DNA from: Christensenella sp. UBA6345
GTDB lineage: Bacteria; Bacillota; Clostridia; Christensenellales; UBA1242
Direction of reading: 5' to 3'
Assembly (NCBI GenBank): GCA_002437945.1
Contig: DJSB01000028.1
Location: forward strand, 1 to 27,309
DNA length: 27,309 nucleotides
Below, one piece after another: positions 15,665-24,432 of this stretch; position 1 is the stretch's first letter, and each line of letters begins with the position of its first letter. A program made the translations under genes and the position numbers. Under the pieces are notes generated by a model. It worked only from the letters and a program-made list of their open reading frames with translations. It was not told the DNA's origin and made no database searches.

Positions 15665-16681
15665 TTATTTATGGTCAACTTCTGCCATATGACTAATTAA
15701 ACGTAATACTTGAGTAGAATATCCAAGTTCGTTGTCATACCAAGATACCACTTTAACAAATGTAGGGCTAATCATAATACCAGCATTAGCATCAAATATA
15801 CTTGCATGTGTATCACCGATAAAGTCACTAGATACTACAGCATCTTCAGTATAACCTACAACATCTTTTAAAGATGTTTCACTGTATTTTTTAACAGTTG
15901 CTTTAATATCATCATAAGTTGTAGGAGTTTTTAGTCTTACAGTTAAATCTACTACAGATACATCTACTGTAGGAACTCTAAAACTCATACCAGTAAGTTT
16001 ACCATTAAGTTCTGGCATAACAACACCAACTGCTTTAGCAGCGCCGGTAGAAGATGGAATAATATTGGCACTTGCTGCTCTACCACCACGCCAGTCTTTC
16101 TTACTAGAACCATCTACAGTAAGTTGAGTAGCAGTAATTGAGTGAACAGTAGTCATAAGACCTTCTTCAATACCATATGTGTCATTAAGAATTTTTGCAA
16201 TTGGAGCCAAGCAGTTGGTTGTACAACTTGCATTAGAAACAACGTCCATATCTTTAGTATATTTATCTTCATTACAGCCTACTACAAACATAGGGCATTC
16301 TTTACCAGGGGCAGTGATAATAACCTTTTTTGCACCTGCTTGAATATGCTTTCTAGCATCTTCTGCTTTAGTAAATTTACCAGTTGCTTCACAGATATAT
16401 TCTGCACCACAACCTTTCCAATCAATATTAGTTGGATCCATTTCTGCAAAGAATTTAATAGGATTACCATCTACAACCAATGTATCACCTACAACTTCTA
16501 CTTTGCCATCATATCTACCGTGTACAGTATCATATTCTAACATATATTTAGCATAATCAATGTTAGTAAATGGGTCATTAATACCTACTACTTTAATGTT
16601 AGGGAATCTTTTTGTTAGACGTAGTATAATTCTACCAATACGGCCAAAACCATTAATACCAATTCTAATCTCGTTGTTCAT
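15665..16681 (-). CDS. gap: Glyceraldehyde-3-phosphate dehydrogenase, NAD-dependent (338 aa)
   Basis: Glycolytic oxidation and phosphorylation of glyceraldehyde 3-phosphate in the cytoplasm. The Rossmann motif GINGFGRIGR is at residues 8-17. The INDPF segment places Asp36 where NAD-preferring enzymes keep an acidic residue. The catalytic Cys153 is in NASCTTNC, with His180 in TTVHSITATQ. Substrate-binding SSTGAAKAVG and the C-terminal SWYDNELGYS are intact. The ATG has GGAGG directly upstream. It follows the M29 aminopeptidase by 51 bases, and together with the upstream promoter the two probably form one transcript; a hairpin without a U-run lies between them. Confidence 0.97.
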   Translation of the reverse strand: MNNEIRIGINGFGRIGRIILRLTKRFPNIKVVGINDPFTNIDYAKYMLEYDTVHGRYDGKVEVVGDTLVVDGNPIKFFAEMDPTNIDWKGCGAEYICEATGKFTKAEDARKHIQAGAKKVIITAPGKECPMFVVGCNEDKYTKDMDVVSNASCTTNCLAPIAKILNDTYGIEEGLMTTVHSITATQLTVDGSSKKDWRGGRAASANIIPSSTGAAKAVGVVMPELNGKLTGMSFRVPTVDVSVVDLTVRLKTPTTYDDIKATVKKYSETSLKDVVGYTEDAVVSSDFIGDTHASIFDANAGIMISPTFVKVVSWYDNELGYSTQVLRLISHMAEVDHK

Positions 16682-16711
16682 TATTTAATCCTCCAAAATA
16701 TTTTTAATAAT

Positions 16712-16727
16712 GTGGTTTTTCAACCAC
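16712..16727 (-). other. GNRA-loop hairpin between aminopeptidase and gap
   Basis: GTGGTT/AACCAC closes on a GAAA tetraloop when read on the minus strand (16712-16717 with 16722-16727). It is followed by ATTATTAAAA rather than a U-run. It is more likely an mRNA stability or processing element protecting the gap message than a terminator. Confidence 0.45.
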
Positions 16728-16732
16728 TTTCA

Positions 16733-17839
16733 TTATACCAAGTTTTCTGGATTTAAAGCAACTAATTCAGGCAATATAAACTTGCCATTTTCTCTTACTT
16801 TTACTCCATCAAGCCAGATTTCTCCGCCACCATATTCTGGTGTCTGATTAAGTATTAAATCCCAATGCAATACACTCTTGTTAGTATTATTGCAATCATC
16901 ATACGAACAGCCCAATGCCATATGCAAACTTCCGCACATTTTCTCGTCAAACAATATATCATTGATGCTTTTTGTAACATATGGGTTAATACCGAATGAA
17001 AACTCTCCTACATACCTAGAACCATCATCTAGATTAAGTATCTTTTCAAATTCTTTATTGTTGTTACAGTCAAAATCTACTACTTTACCATTTTTAAATG
17101 TTAAGTGAATATTTTCAAATTTTAATCCACCTTGCATTGCAGGTACATTAAAAGTAATTTCGCCATTAATACTATCTTTAACTGGAGCAGTATATACTTC
17201 ACCATCAGGAAGATTGCATTGACCACTACATATGATTGCAGGCAATCCTTTAATACTAAACTCTAGATGAGTACCTGGTGCAACAATCTTAACCCTATCA
17301 CTTCTTTCCATAAGTTTCTTTAAAGCAACACAGGCTTTATCCATTTTTTCATAATCTAGACTGCATACATCAAAAAAGTATTGTTCAAATTCCTTTGTTC
17401 CCATTTCAGCAAGTTGTGCAAAACTGGCAGATGGATACCTTAAAAGCACCCAACGTTTTTTAATTCTAATATCAAAATGAATACGTTGAGTATATATTTT
17501 GTCATATATTTCTTTTATTTTAGTATTTACATTAGCATAATCATATATATTATTAGAACCACCTATTAATATGATACAATCCATATCTTGATACAATACT
17601 TCATCATATTTAGTCTTTAACTCAAACAATTTTTGATTGCCTATTATTAATTCATTTTTGTGAAGTGCACGATTAATGCATTTAAAAAATGGATATGCTC
17701 TAGCCTTTAATATTTCTTTTTGTAAACACTCCAAAAACTCATCATCACAATCACTATATTGTACTAATACCTTTTCTTCAGGTTTAACATGAATAGAATA
17801 ATTAACTATCCTTTCAGCCAATTTTTGTCTGTTATTCAT
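16733..17839 (-). CDS. M29-family metallo-aminopeptidase (368 aa)
   Basis: Releases N-terminal amino acids from peptides; M29 enzymes (AmpS/AmpT type) are cytoplasmic two-metal peptidases. The metal-site pattern is visible: Glu214 in LPDGEVYTAP, Glu279 in VGEFSFGINP, His306 in GSLHMALG and His325 in SVLHWDLI, with Asp327. The length is at the short end of the family, which is usually about 400 residues. The ATG has AAGGAG seven bases upstream. It is the first gene of a likely two-gene unit with gap, behind the promoter at 17879-17907. Confidence 0.9.
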   Translation of the reverse strand: MNNRQKLAERIVNYSIHVKPEEKVLVQYSDCDDEFLECLQKEILKARAYPFFKCINRALHKNELIIGNQKLFELKTKYDEVLYQDMDCIILIGGSNNIYDYANVNTKIKEIYDKIYTQRIHFDIRIKKRWVLLRYPSASFAQLAEMGTKEFEQYFFDVCSLDYEKMDKACVALKKLMERSDRVKIVAPGTHLEFSIKGLPAIICSGQCNLPDGEVYTAPVKDSINGEITFNVPAMQGGLKFENIHLTFKNGKVVDFDCNNNKEFEKILNLDDGSRYVGEFSFGINPYVTKSINDILFDEKMCGSLHMALGCSYDDCNNTNKSVLHWDLILNQTPEYGGGEIWLDGVKVRENGKFILPELVALNPENLV

Positions 17840-17878
17840 ACAACTCTCCTTATTAGCATTGTTTTAACTCATATCAAT

Positions 17879-17907
17879 ACTATATATTATTTTTGACATT
17901 TAGTTAA
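17879..17907 (-). promoter_or_regulatory. Candidate promoter of the aminopeptidase-gap unit
   Basis: On the minus strand: -35 TTAACT (17902-17907), a 17-base spacer, and -10 TATAGT (17879-17884). Spacing is ideal; the -35 matches consensus at four of six bases. Confidence 0.45.
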
Positions 17908-17910
17908 CTT

Positions 17911-17946
17911 AAAAACAAAAGAACTTAAAAATCTTTAAGTTCTTTT
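17911..17946 (-). terminator. Terminator after the LRR-protein gene
   Basis: A perfect 13-bp stem AAAAGAACTTAAA/TTTAAGTTCTTTT (17917-17929 with 17934-17946) has an AATC loop. T-rich flanks on both strands make it usable in both directions. Confidence 0.85.
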
Positions 17947-17980
17947 TTGTTAAAATATATAATTAGACACAATACTACTT

Positions 17981-19906
17981 TTACTGTGCATCATATTCAG
18001 TAACAGATATTAAACTATTATTGAATGGGCTATCTGCGTATTTAGTTTTGTAATTTTCTAATAAAGAATCTTGTACTACAATACTCTTTACGCCACTCCA
18101 ACCTGTATATGATAATAGAAGATTATCAATAATTACTACACTATCCACATTACGTAAATCAATAACTTTTATAGGTGAAATAGTACCAAAGGTTATTGGA
18201 GTAATACTTTCAATGTTAGATGGTAGTACAACTTTTTCCATACATGGCATATCAGCAATACTACTATCATTTAATACTGCAGTACCATCAAAAATTAAAG
18301 TTGTAATTTCACTATTAGAGAATGCATTATCACTTACTTCCACACCATCTTTAACATGGAACTCTCCTTTTGCAAATTGGGCAGAAACGATAGTTTTACC
18401 ATCATAAGTATATATAATATTGTTTTCTACTTTAAAATTGGTATTGTTTTCAAATTGAAAAGTTAAATCATGAGTTACACTACTCTTAAATGCATATGGT
18501 TGAATATCTTTAACATTGTTACCCATTTTTATTGTTTTTATATACATAACTCTTTCAAAAGCCCTACTAGCAATAGTGTTGGGATTAACAGTAACCACTC
18601 TAGCACCTTCTGGTAAATCTTTACCATAACAATTAGGTAATCTTAATAGTCTACTAATAGGCGAACGAGAACCTCTCTGTAATACTTTTGTATACAAAAT
18701 CCCATCAGCAGAACACCAACCTGTCCTACCACTACCAGTAACTTCAATATTTTCTAATGCTATAAATCTATCTAAAAACCATGCTGAATTAGTCTCGCCA
18801 AGAATATGAGAAGAAGTTTTTGCAGGCATAATAATTTTTGTAACATTGGTATAATATTCATTATTTTTAAAAGCATAATTAACTGTTGTATCTCTAAAAG
18901 TTAATGGCAATACTAAAGTACTTTGTGATTTACCAAGTTCGGTGAGTCCTGTAACTTGTATTGATTCTAATGTACCATTCGAACGATACTGTCTTTCAAA
19001 TTCGAAGTATTCTATAGGGCTAGAATCATATACAGTTATGTTATAAGTATCTAAAAAATTAACTGTATATACTTGGTTACTATCAGCAGTAAGTAAAGTA
19101 TCATCACAATAAATACTTATATATGGTTCGGTTACAAATTTATCAGTAGTTGTATCTTTCACTTTAAACTTAATAGTATTACCATGAAAATTGGTTTTTT
19201 CTTCGCCATTAAGACTAACTGTATATTCATTAGATTCATCTGTAGTGTAAAATTTAAGATTAGTTGGGTCTGAAAAGTTGATTGAATATACATTTTTAAC
19301 TACGCCCATAATACGTATTCTATCAATTTTTCCAGTGTACTTTAAAGAATATACATTATATACATCTGGTACAATTTCTTGATTATTATATATTACTTGA
19401 ATGTCCGAATTAGAGTATTCATCTTTTAATTCAATCTTAAATTCTACTGTTTGATTAAGTCTAGGTTCAAGTTTACTAATCTCATTTCCTTTTTTATCAG
19501 TAATGGTAATACCGTCCATATTACCACATACAAATTTAATCTCATGCTTGGTAAAAAAGAATGCACAAAAGAACGCACTTGCGATTAACAAAGTTAACAA
19601 TATAATAGAAATAACCAATTTTACAGTTTTACCTTTGCTATTTCCATTACGTCTATTAGTATATCTTTTATTCGAATTAACTATAAATACTGGAGTTTGG
19701 TTGTTGTCAGGACTAGCAAACTCATTTCCATTAGAATATTCTTGATTGTTGCGTTTATATGGGTTATTTACAGTCCCCACATCACGATTAAGCAAATAAC
19801 TCTTTTTTACGTTCTTACTTTCACGTTCTTGTTGTTTTTGCATAATCTCATCAAGTAATTTCTCATTTTGTTTTGAATTATCTGGTTGATTATCAAAAAA
19901 ATCCAT
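17981..19906 (-). CDS. Membrane-anchored leucine-rich-repeat (BspA-like) protein (641 aa)
   Basis: Residues 1-94 are polar, Asn/Gln-rich and probably disordered, then a single hydrophobic segment (about 95-118) anchors the protein with its long C-terminal part outside (type II orientation, with the basic cluster RRNGNSKGK on the inner side). Residues 120-300 look like beta-sandwich domains. From about 320 to the end the repeats match the BspA-like LRR_5 pattern (for example SRAFERVMYIKTIKMGNNVK, ADMPCMEKVVLPSNIESI, KVIDLRNVDSVVII). Such repeats usually mediate surface binding. The ATG has AAAGGAT six bases upstream. It follows the GT2-like membrane protein gene, with a hairpin between. Binding partner unknown. 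Confidence 0.85.
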   Translation of the reverse strand: MDFFDNQPDNSKQNEKLLDEIMQKQQERESKNVKKSYLLNRDVGTVNNPYKRNNQEYSNGNEFASPDNNQTPVFIVNSNKRYTNRRNGNSKGKTVKLVISIILLTLLIASAFFCAFFFTKHEIKFVCGNMDGITITDKKGNEISKLEPRLNQTVEFKIELKDEYSNSDIQVIYNNQEIVPDVYNVYSLKYTGKIDRIRIMGVVKNVYSINFSDPTNLKFYTTDESNEYTVSLNGEEKTNFHGNTIKFKVKDTTTDKFVTEPYISIYCDDTLLTADSNQVYTVNFLDTYNITVYDSSPIEYFEFERQYRSNGTLESIQVTGLTELGKSQSTLVLPLTFRDTTVNYAFKNNEYYTNVTKIIMPAKTSSHILGETNSAWFLDRFIALENIEVTGSGRTGWCSADGILYTKVLQRGSRSPISRLLRLPNCYGKDLPEGARVVTVNPNTIASRAFERVMYIKTIKMGNNVKDIQPYAFKSSVTHDLTFQFENNTNFKVENNIIYTYDGKTIVSAQFAKGEFHVKDGVEVSDNAFSNSEITTLIFDGTAVLNDSSIADMPCMEKVVLPSNIESITPITFGTISPIKVIDLRNVDSVVIIDNLLLSYTGWSGVKSIVVQDSLLENYKTKYADSPFNNSLISVTEYDAQ

Positions 19907-19926
19907 AACTATCCTTTTAAATAATA

Positions 19927-19958
19927 ATGCACCACTTTAGTACAACAAAGTAGTGCAT
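19927..19958 (-). terminator. Hairpin between the GT2-like and LRR genes
   Basis: ATGCACCACTTT (19927-19938) pairs with AAAGTAGTGCAT (19947-19958), a 12-bp stem with one G-U in the minus-strand RNA. The U-run on the minus strand is poor (TATTATTTAAAAGG), whereas the plus strand has ATTTTT. It is probably a partial terminator for the GT2-like gene; readthrough into the LRR gene is likely. Confidence 0.5.
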
Positions 19959-20015
19959 TTTTAATAATTTTTTCTAATATAATTGTACATAAAAGAATTT
20001 CAAAATAAATATTAA

Positions 20016-20906
20016 TTACATATTGTAATATTCTATCTTATCTTTTAAAGAAACAAATTCACTAGGCTCGATATATCCACCTGCTCTAAAGGTTAAAATT
20101 TTTCGAGTATTAAATACCACAAATAGTGATAATCCTACTAGGAACATAACCCACAATACAATATGTATCAAATAGAACCATCTCCAGCCTACAGCCAAAG
20201 CAATAGTACTTAAAATAGCACATACTACCCCCAAGCCTAAACTTGTATAAGCAACAGTAGCATTCTTGACATAAGACTTATCTTTTTGAACATAATTAGG
20301 ATTGATAACTTCTTTAGAATCTACTTCTAGATGAATAGTATCAGTAGAATAATATAACAATGCATCTAATGTACGCAACTGTCTATTTTTACCTGGTAAT
20401 TGATTGATAGTCTTTACAACATCATTATCAAGTAATTGAATATCTGTTTCGGCATTAATATCTTTATATACTCCAAGCAATTTAATACCCAAAGCATAAA
20501 ACATAGATTTAATACCAGCCCAAACCTTTTTAAATCCCCTATAAACTTTCTTTAGGTATACAATCTTATTACCAGCAGCATAACTAGTAATAAATGCTTT
20601 AATAACATCCGCATTAACTTCTTCTTTACCAGAATAAATTATGGTAGCATCATAATCTTCACATTTTTCCATAGCCAAAGTAATAAGTTTATGTTGGTCT
20701 ACTGGACGATCCACCATAAATGCTTTAACAGCAGTGTTTTCTACATATAAATTTCTAATCTTGGTAAATGTAGCACTTAATTTAGAATTAAGGGCAAAAA
20801 TAATGTCAAAATCCACATTGCTTTCTGCACAGGATTTAGTAATTGTATCAACATTTTTTTCTAAATCATATTCGTCTAATAGTGGTACAATAAAACCTAT
20901 TTTCAT
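20016..20906 (-). CDS. GT2-like (DPM1/GtrB-type) membrane protein lacking the catalytic Asp motif (296 aa)
   Basis: The opening MKIGFIVPLLDEYDLEKNV and the middle RGFKKVWAGIKSMFYALGIKLLGVYKDINAETDIQLL follow the pattern of dolichyl/undecaprenyl-phosphate glycosyltransferases, and two C-terminal hydrophobic segments (about 217-240 and 243-266) match the GtrB arrangement. However, the VDDGS strand reads ALNSK (38-42) and the DxD-type site reads YSGKEEVN (91-98), so the sugar-nucleotide metal site appears lost. It may be a non-catalytic relative or have a changed donor site. The start was set at ATG 20904-20906 with AGGAAGG six bases upstream; a GTG six codons earlier runs through that site. It is divergent from fba and upstream of the LRR gene. 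Confidence 0.7.
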   Translation of the reverse strand: MKIGFIVPLLDEYDLEKNVDTITKSCAESNVDFDIIFALNSKLSATFTKIRNLYVENTAVKAFMVDRPVDQHKLITLAMEKCEDYDATIIYSGKEEVNADVIKAFITSYAAGNKIVYLKKVYRGFKKVWAGIKSMFYALGIKLLGVYKDINAETDIQLLDNDVVKTINQLPGKNRQLRTLDALLYYSTDTIHLEVDSKEVINPNYVQKDKSYVKNATVAYTSLGLGVVCAILSTIALAVGWRWFYLIHIVLWVMFLVGLSLFVVFNTRKILTFRAGGYIEPSEFVSLKDKIEYYNM

Positions 20907-20944
20907 AACATACCTTCCTAACACACATAATTATTATTATATAT

Positions 20945-20973
20945 AGTATATATAAAAAATTCACTTTTAGCAA
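20945..20973 (-). promoter_or_regulatory. Promoter of the GT2-like gene
   Basis: On the minus strand: -35 TTGCTA (20968-20973), a 17-base spacer, and -10 TATACT (20945-20950). The -35 hexamer is identical to that of the divergent fba promoter. Confidence 0.6.
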
Positions 20974-21027
20974 TCAATAAGAGTTTTTTCATTAAATTTT
21001 TAGCAATTTATAGCAAAATAATTGCTA
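20968..21027. repeat. Four phased TAGCAA/TTGCTA motifs between divergent promoters
   Basis: TAGCAA occurs at 20968-20973, 21001-21006 and 21011-21016, and inverted at 21022-21027. Start-to-start distances are 33, 10 and 11 bases, close to whole helical turns. TTAGCAAT/ATTGCTAA (21000-21007 and 21021-21028) is a perfect 8-bp inverted repeat. The outer two copies are the -35 boxes of the two divergent promoters. Confidence 0.6.
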
Positions 21028-21050
21028 ATAAAATATTAATTAATTAAAAT
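21022..21050 (+). promoter_or_regulatory. Promoter of fba
   Basis: -35 TTGCTA (21022-21027), a 17-base spacer, and -10 TAAAAT (21045-21050). The start would lie about ten bases before the AAAAGGAG ribosome binding site. Confidence 0.55.
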
Positions 21051-21076
21051 GTTAATAGAATTAAAAGGAGTGAAAT

Positions 21077-22003
21077 ATGGGATTACAAAATTCAAAAGAA
21101 ATATTTTTAGATGCAATTAACAATCATTATGCTTTAGGAGCATTCAATTTTGTTAACTTGGAGACTTTGTCAGCAATATTAGATGCTGCCAACGAATTAA
21201 GGAGTCCAGTAGTTGTACAATGCAGTACCGGAGCAATAAAATATGCTGGACTAGAATCAATAGTTGCTATGGTTAAATCAAGAGCAAAAGACTTGCCTAT
21301 AGTACTTAATCTAGACCATGGAAAAACTTTTGAAGACTGCAAAAATGCTATTGATGCAGGATTCACTAATGTTATGATTGATGCTAGTGCATTACCTTTT
21401 GAAGAGAATATTGCATTAACTAGTAAAGTCGTAGAATATGCTCATGCACATAATGTAACTGTAGAAGCCGAGTTGGGTGTTTTGGCTGGTGTAGAAGATG
21501 AAATAAGTGCATCACAAGACGATGCTAGATACACTAATCCAGAACAAGCAAAAGAGTTTGTAGACCGCACAAATGTAGATAGTTTAGCGGTAGCCATAGG
21601 TACTAGCCATGGAACACATAAATTTAGTGGTAAAGCAATGTTAAGATTTGATATTTTGTCAAAAATAGAAGCATTATTACCTAACTTTCCTTTAGTGTTA
21701 CATGGTGCTAGTTCAATACCACAAGATATGGTTAAATTGGCTGAAAAATATGGTGCAGTACTTAAAGGTGCTAATGGTATACCAGAAGATATGTTGTATG
21801 AAGCAACAACTAAACACAATGTTGTAAAAGTTAATGTAGATAGCGATTTAAGAATTGCATTTACTGCAGGTGTTAGAGAAATACTAACTACAAAACCAGA
21901 AACTGTAGACTTAAGAGACTACTTAAAACAAGGTAAAAAATACGTAACACAAGTTGTTGAATTTAAGATGACCAACGTATTTAATAGTGCCAATAAAGCA
22001 TAA
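21077..22003 (+). CDS. fba: Class II fructose-bisphosphate aldolase (308 aa)
   Basis: Zinc-dependent cleavage of fructose 1,6-bisphosphate to two triose phosphates in glycolysis, and the reverse in gluconeogenesis. Landmarks: GAFNFVNLET (21-30), catalytic Asp80 and zinc ligand His81 in LNLDHGKT, Glu132 in VEAELGVLAG, zinc ligands His178 (GTSHG) and His209 (LHGASS). The phosphate-binding NVDSDLR is near 254-260. Length and order are standard for the Firmicutes FbaA type. The ATG follows AAAAGGAGTGAAAT. It is the only gene read on the plus strand in this window, opposite the GT2-like gene, and ends in a strong terminator. Confidence 0.96.
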   Translation: MGLQNSKEIFLDAINNHYALGAFNFVNLETLSAILDAANELRSPVVVQCSTGAIKYAGLESIVAMVKSRAKDLPIVLNLDHGKTFEDCKNAIDAGFTNVMIDASALPFEENIALTSKVVEYAHAHNVTVEAELGVLAGVEDEISASQDDARYTNPEQAKEFVDRTNVDSLAVAIGTSHGTHKFSGKAMLRFDILSKIEALLPNFPLVLHGASSIPQDMVKLAEKYGAVLKGANGIPEDMLYEATTKHNVVKVNVDSDLRIAFTAGVREILTTKPETVDLRDYLKQGKKYVTQVVEFKMTNVFNSANKA

Positions 22004-22060
22004 TATATTTAGTATTCTGCATATTAATTAATCGACATATATAAGATTAATATAACAACA

Positions 22061-22087
22061 AAAAAGTGCCTTAAATAGGCACTTTTT
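22061..22087. terminator. Shared bidirectional terminator of fba and the 78-aa gene
   Basis: A perfect 11-bp stem AAAAAGTGCCT/AGGCACTTTTT (22061-22071 with 22077-22087) has a TAAAT loop. T-rich runs follow on both strands, so it ends fba (plus) and the convergent four-gene operon (minus). Confidence 0.9.
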
Positions 22088-22132
22088 TAATAACTTATTT
22101 AAATTAAATAAGTAAATATTTTTAATAAAATA

Positions 22133-22369
22133 TTAGTCAAGCATATTTTTAATTTCGTTAAGATTTTCTAATGTTAAATCTTCAGCACTTAATTCTTCAT
22201 ATGCTTCAACGAATGCTTTTTTAACAGCAGCCGAATATTTTGGATTTACTTGTGCAGCATCCATCATTTTTTTAGCCAAATTAACAACTTCTTCTTTTGT
22301 TTTGAAGTCAATAGCCTTAATAATACCTTCGATTACTTCAAATTTATACATATTAACATTATTTGCCAT
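22133..22369 (-). CDS. Unrecognised 78-aa helical protein, last gene of the operon
   Basis: A small protein that looks entirely alpha-helical, with alternating hydrophobic positions and an acidic C-terminus (SAEDLTLENLNEIKNMLD). It has no signal peptide, membrane segment or known motif that I can see. The ATG has AAGGAG seven bases upstream, 21 bases after the stop of the 680-aa gene, so it is translated from the same message. It ends near a shared terminator with fba. It may be a small partner of the large proteins in the operon; this is inference from position only. Confidence 0.75.
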   Translation of the reverse strand: MANNVNMYKFEVIEGIIKAIDFKTKEEVVNLAKKMMDAAQVNPKYSAAVKKAFVEAYEELSAEDLTLENLNEIKNMLD

Positions 22370-22389
22370 ATTATTCTCCTTCTACATTA

Positions 22390-24432
22390 TTACTTTTGGG
22401 CTTCTTCGGCTCTTTTTAAAGTGGGACAATTAGTCTTGATTTGTTGTTTGATTCTTTGTTTTGTTGCTTCTGTATCATATATAGGTTGAGAAGTCTCTTT
22501 ACCATTTTCATCAGTCTTGGTTTTTTGAAGATTTCCACTAACCAATTTACTAATATTCTCAGGTGTCAATTCTTCTCCTGCTTCTTTTAGTGCTTCTATA
22601 GCAATATGTACTTCTTTATCCAAAGTTGCTTCATCAAATAATCCACTACCTAGAGCAGCAGTTGCTAAATCAAGTGCAGAATATTCTGCTGGACCACCAG
22701 CAACTACACAACCATTTTTATAACGATTCATTAAGTTATCTAGTACAGGTTTTTCTTCGCCATTTTTCCCAGATAGAACAACAGTTGTTCCATCAGCACT
22801 TAATACACCTTTTTTTACTTGTAATAATTGTGCTGCAACCGAACCAGCAAGATCGTTTAACGCAAAACCTTTAGATTGTAACAATTCAACTATTTTTTCA
22901 GGTGTAGCATCTGTAATTTCTGCACTTCCAATCATTGTAGTATTTAAAGAATTTAGAATTGGATTCATATGTTGACCAGTCAAAGAATTTATATCTACAC
23001 CAAGTTGTTCCATTACTAAAGTCAAGTATGCTTGTTTAGCAGCAGTTACTAATTTAGGATCAAGTTCAGGGGCTTTTTGTTCTGCAGATGCGATAGGTGT
23101 TTGTTCTCTATTTTGTTCATCAACATGTTGTTCTTCAGCAGTTTCTTCAGTTTCTGTAGAACTTTCTTTTGCTTTTTGTTTAGCAAGCATTGCTTCACTT
23201 GCTTTCTTTGCTGCAGCAGCGGCTTTATCTTCTTTTATTTTTTCTTCTAATTTAGCAAGTAATTTATTGATTGATTTAAGTGCCAAGTCACAACCTTTAA
23301 CTGTGTAATTAATCTTAACAGGTGGTTTTGCTTGAGCCTCTTGGGCTTCTTGACCTTGTTGTGCTTCGGCTTCTCTCTTATCATATGCTTCTTTAAGTTC
23401 GGTTATATCATGAGCAACTTGGTCTCTAGTTGCTTTTTCATCTTGTACTGGTTTACCATCAGCAGTAGGGACTACTCTAGCATGATACTCTGTACTTACA
23501 CTGGTAATAAATGAATCTAATTCTTCTGGAGTTTTGCTTTTAACGAAAGCATACATTGCCTCTTGGTGTTGTGCAAGTTCTGCCATCATTGTTTCTCTGC
23601 TTTCTTCATATGGATTGTTAGCAGTAGGATTAGCCTTTTTCAATCCTTCTAGTAAGTACTGTGCTTCTGCACTATTACGTCTTTCCCTATCATCACTATA
23701 TAAATTGCTTATAGCAACAGATGTTATATAGTGTTCAACAAATTGTGCGGCTGCTTGACGTTGCAATTCTTCTGGTGAAAGTTCAGTATTATCAGGAGTA
23801 GGATTTTGAGTTCTGTCATAAACTTCTTGAATAGTCTCTGTAGATTCTGTACCTTTTTCTGTACTTTCTTCTTGACCTTTTGTTGCTGTTTCAGTATTTA
23901 CTTGTTCATCAACTTTTGCAGTTTCTTCGGTGTTTTGTTCTTCATTATTAAGTTCAGGTTCTTTTTCAACGAATCTTACACCGCCTCTACTACCAACTTC
24001 TTTAACAAGTGAAAGTTCTTCAGCACGTGCTTCAATAGAAGTCATAACTGCATCAAGTTCGTCAATAGACTCTTCAGTTTCTCTTAAAATCTCTTCAGAT
24101 GTTCTTAAGAATTCGTCTTTAGCAGATTCGTCAGTTAAATTAAATTGTGCATTGTGGATACCAGCAACTATTCTTTCACATTTTGTTTTTAACTTTCTAG
24201 CAGCAAGATATGCACTGTTTAAAGAAGTCATACTTGCTTTACCGCTAAGTTTTTTAACTCTATCAGTTAATTCTTGAATTGCTTTTTGAGTACCATTGTC
24301 GAAATTAGCAATTTGATTTTCCAATCTACTTCTTGTTTCTTCTTGTTCTTTTAAATCTTCTCCAGCATTTTCTACTGTAGTATTGGCTTTTTGAATTTCT
24401 GTTAATTTATCTTCTACTTCTTTCTTACTCAT
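22390..24432 (-). CDS. Unrecognised 680-aa coiled-coil protein with acidic low-complexity segments
   Basis: I do not recognise the family. Residues 1-150 are charged coiled-coil helices. Residues about 150-225 are an acidic Glu/Thr/Ser-rich disordered stretch. A helical region follows to about 350, then an Ala/Lys/Glu-rich coiled coil (KIKEDKAAAAAKKASEAMLA) near 395-425 and a second Glu-rich linker. The C-terminal 200 residues (from LVTAAKQAYLTLVMEQLG) look like a compact helical domain. There is no signal peptide or membrane segment. The ATG overlaps the stop of the preceding gene by four bases (ATGA) and has GGAGG upstream, which fits tight coupling. Its size and low-complexity linkers suggest a scaffold-like role, but nothing in the sequence shows one. 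Confidence 0.8.
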   Translation of the reverse strand: MSKKEVEDKLTEIQKANTTVENAGEDLKEQEETRSRLENQIANFDNGTQKAIQELTDRVKKLSGKASMTSLNSAYLAARKLKTKCERIVAGIHNAQFNLTDESAKDEFLRTSEEILRETEESIDELDAVMTSIEARAEELSLVKEVGSRGGVRFVEKEPELNNEEQNTEETAKVDEQVNTETATKGQEESTEKGTESTETIQEVYDRTQNPTPDNTELSPEELQRQAAAQFVEHYITSVAISNLYSDDRERRNSAEAQYLLEGLKKANPTANNPYEESRETMMAELAQHQEAMYAFVKSKTPEELDSFITSVSTEYHARVVPTADGKPVQDEKATRDQVAHDITELKEAYDKREAEAQQGQEAQEAQAKPPVKINYTVKGCDLALKSINKLLAKLEEKIKEDKAAAAAKKASEAMLAKQKAKESSTETEETAEEQHVDEQNREQTPIASAEQKAPELDPKLVTAAKQAYLTLVMEQLGVDINSLTGQHMNPILNSLNTTMIGSAEITDATPEKIVELLQSKGFALNDLAGSVAAQLLQVKKGVLSADGTTVVLSGKNGEEKPVLDNLMNRYKNGCVVAGGPAEYSALDLATAALGSGLFDEATLDKEVHIAIEALKEAGEELTPENISKLVSGNLQKTKTDENGKETSQPIYDTEATKQRIKQQIKTNCPTLKRAEEAQK

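Noticed and set aside
16142..16540. Plus-strand open frame inside the GAPDH gene
   Set aside because: It lies antisense to a perfectly conserved GAPDH sequence, has no ribosome binding site and a composition typical of antisense frames.
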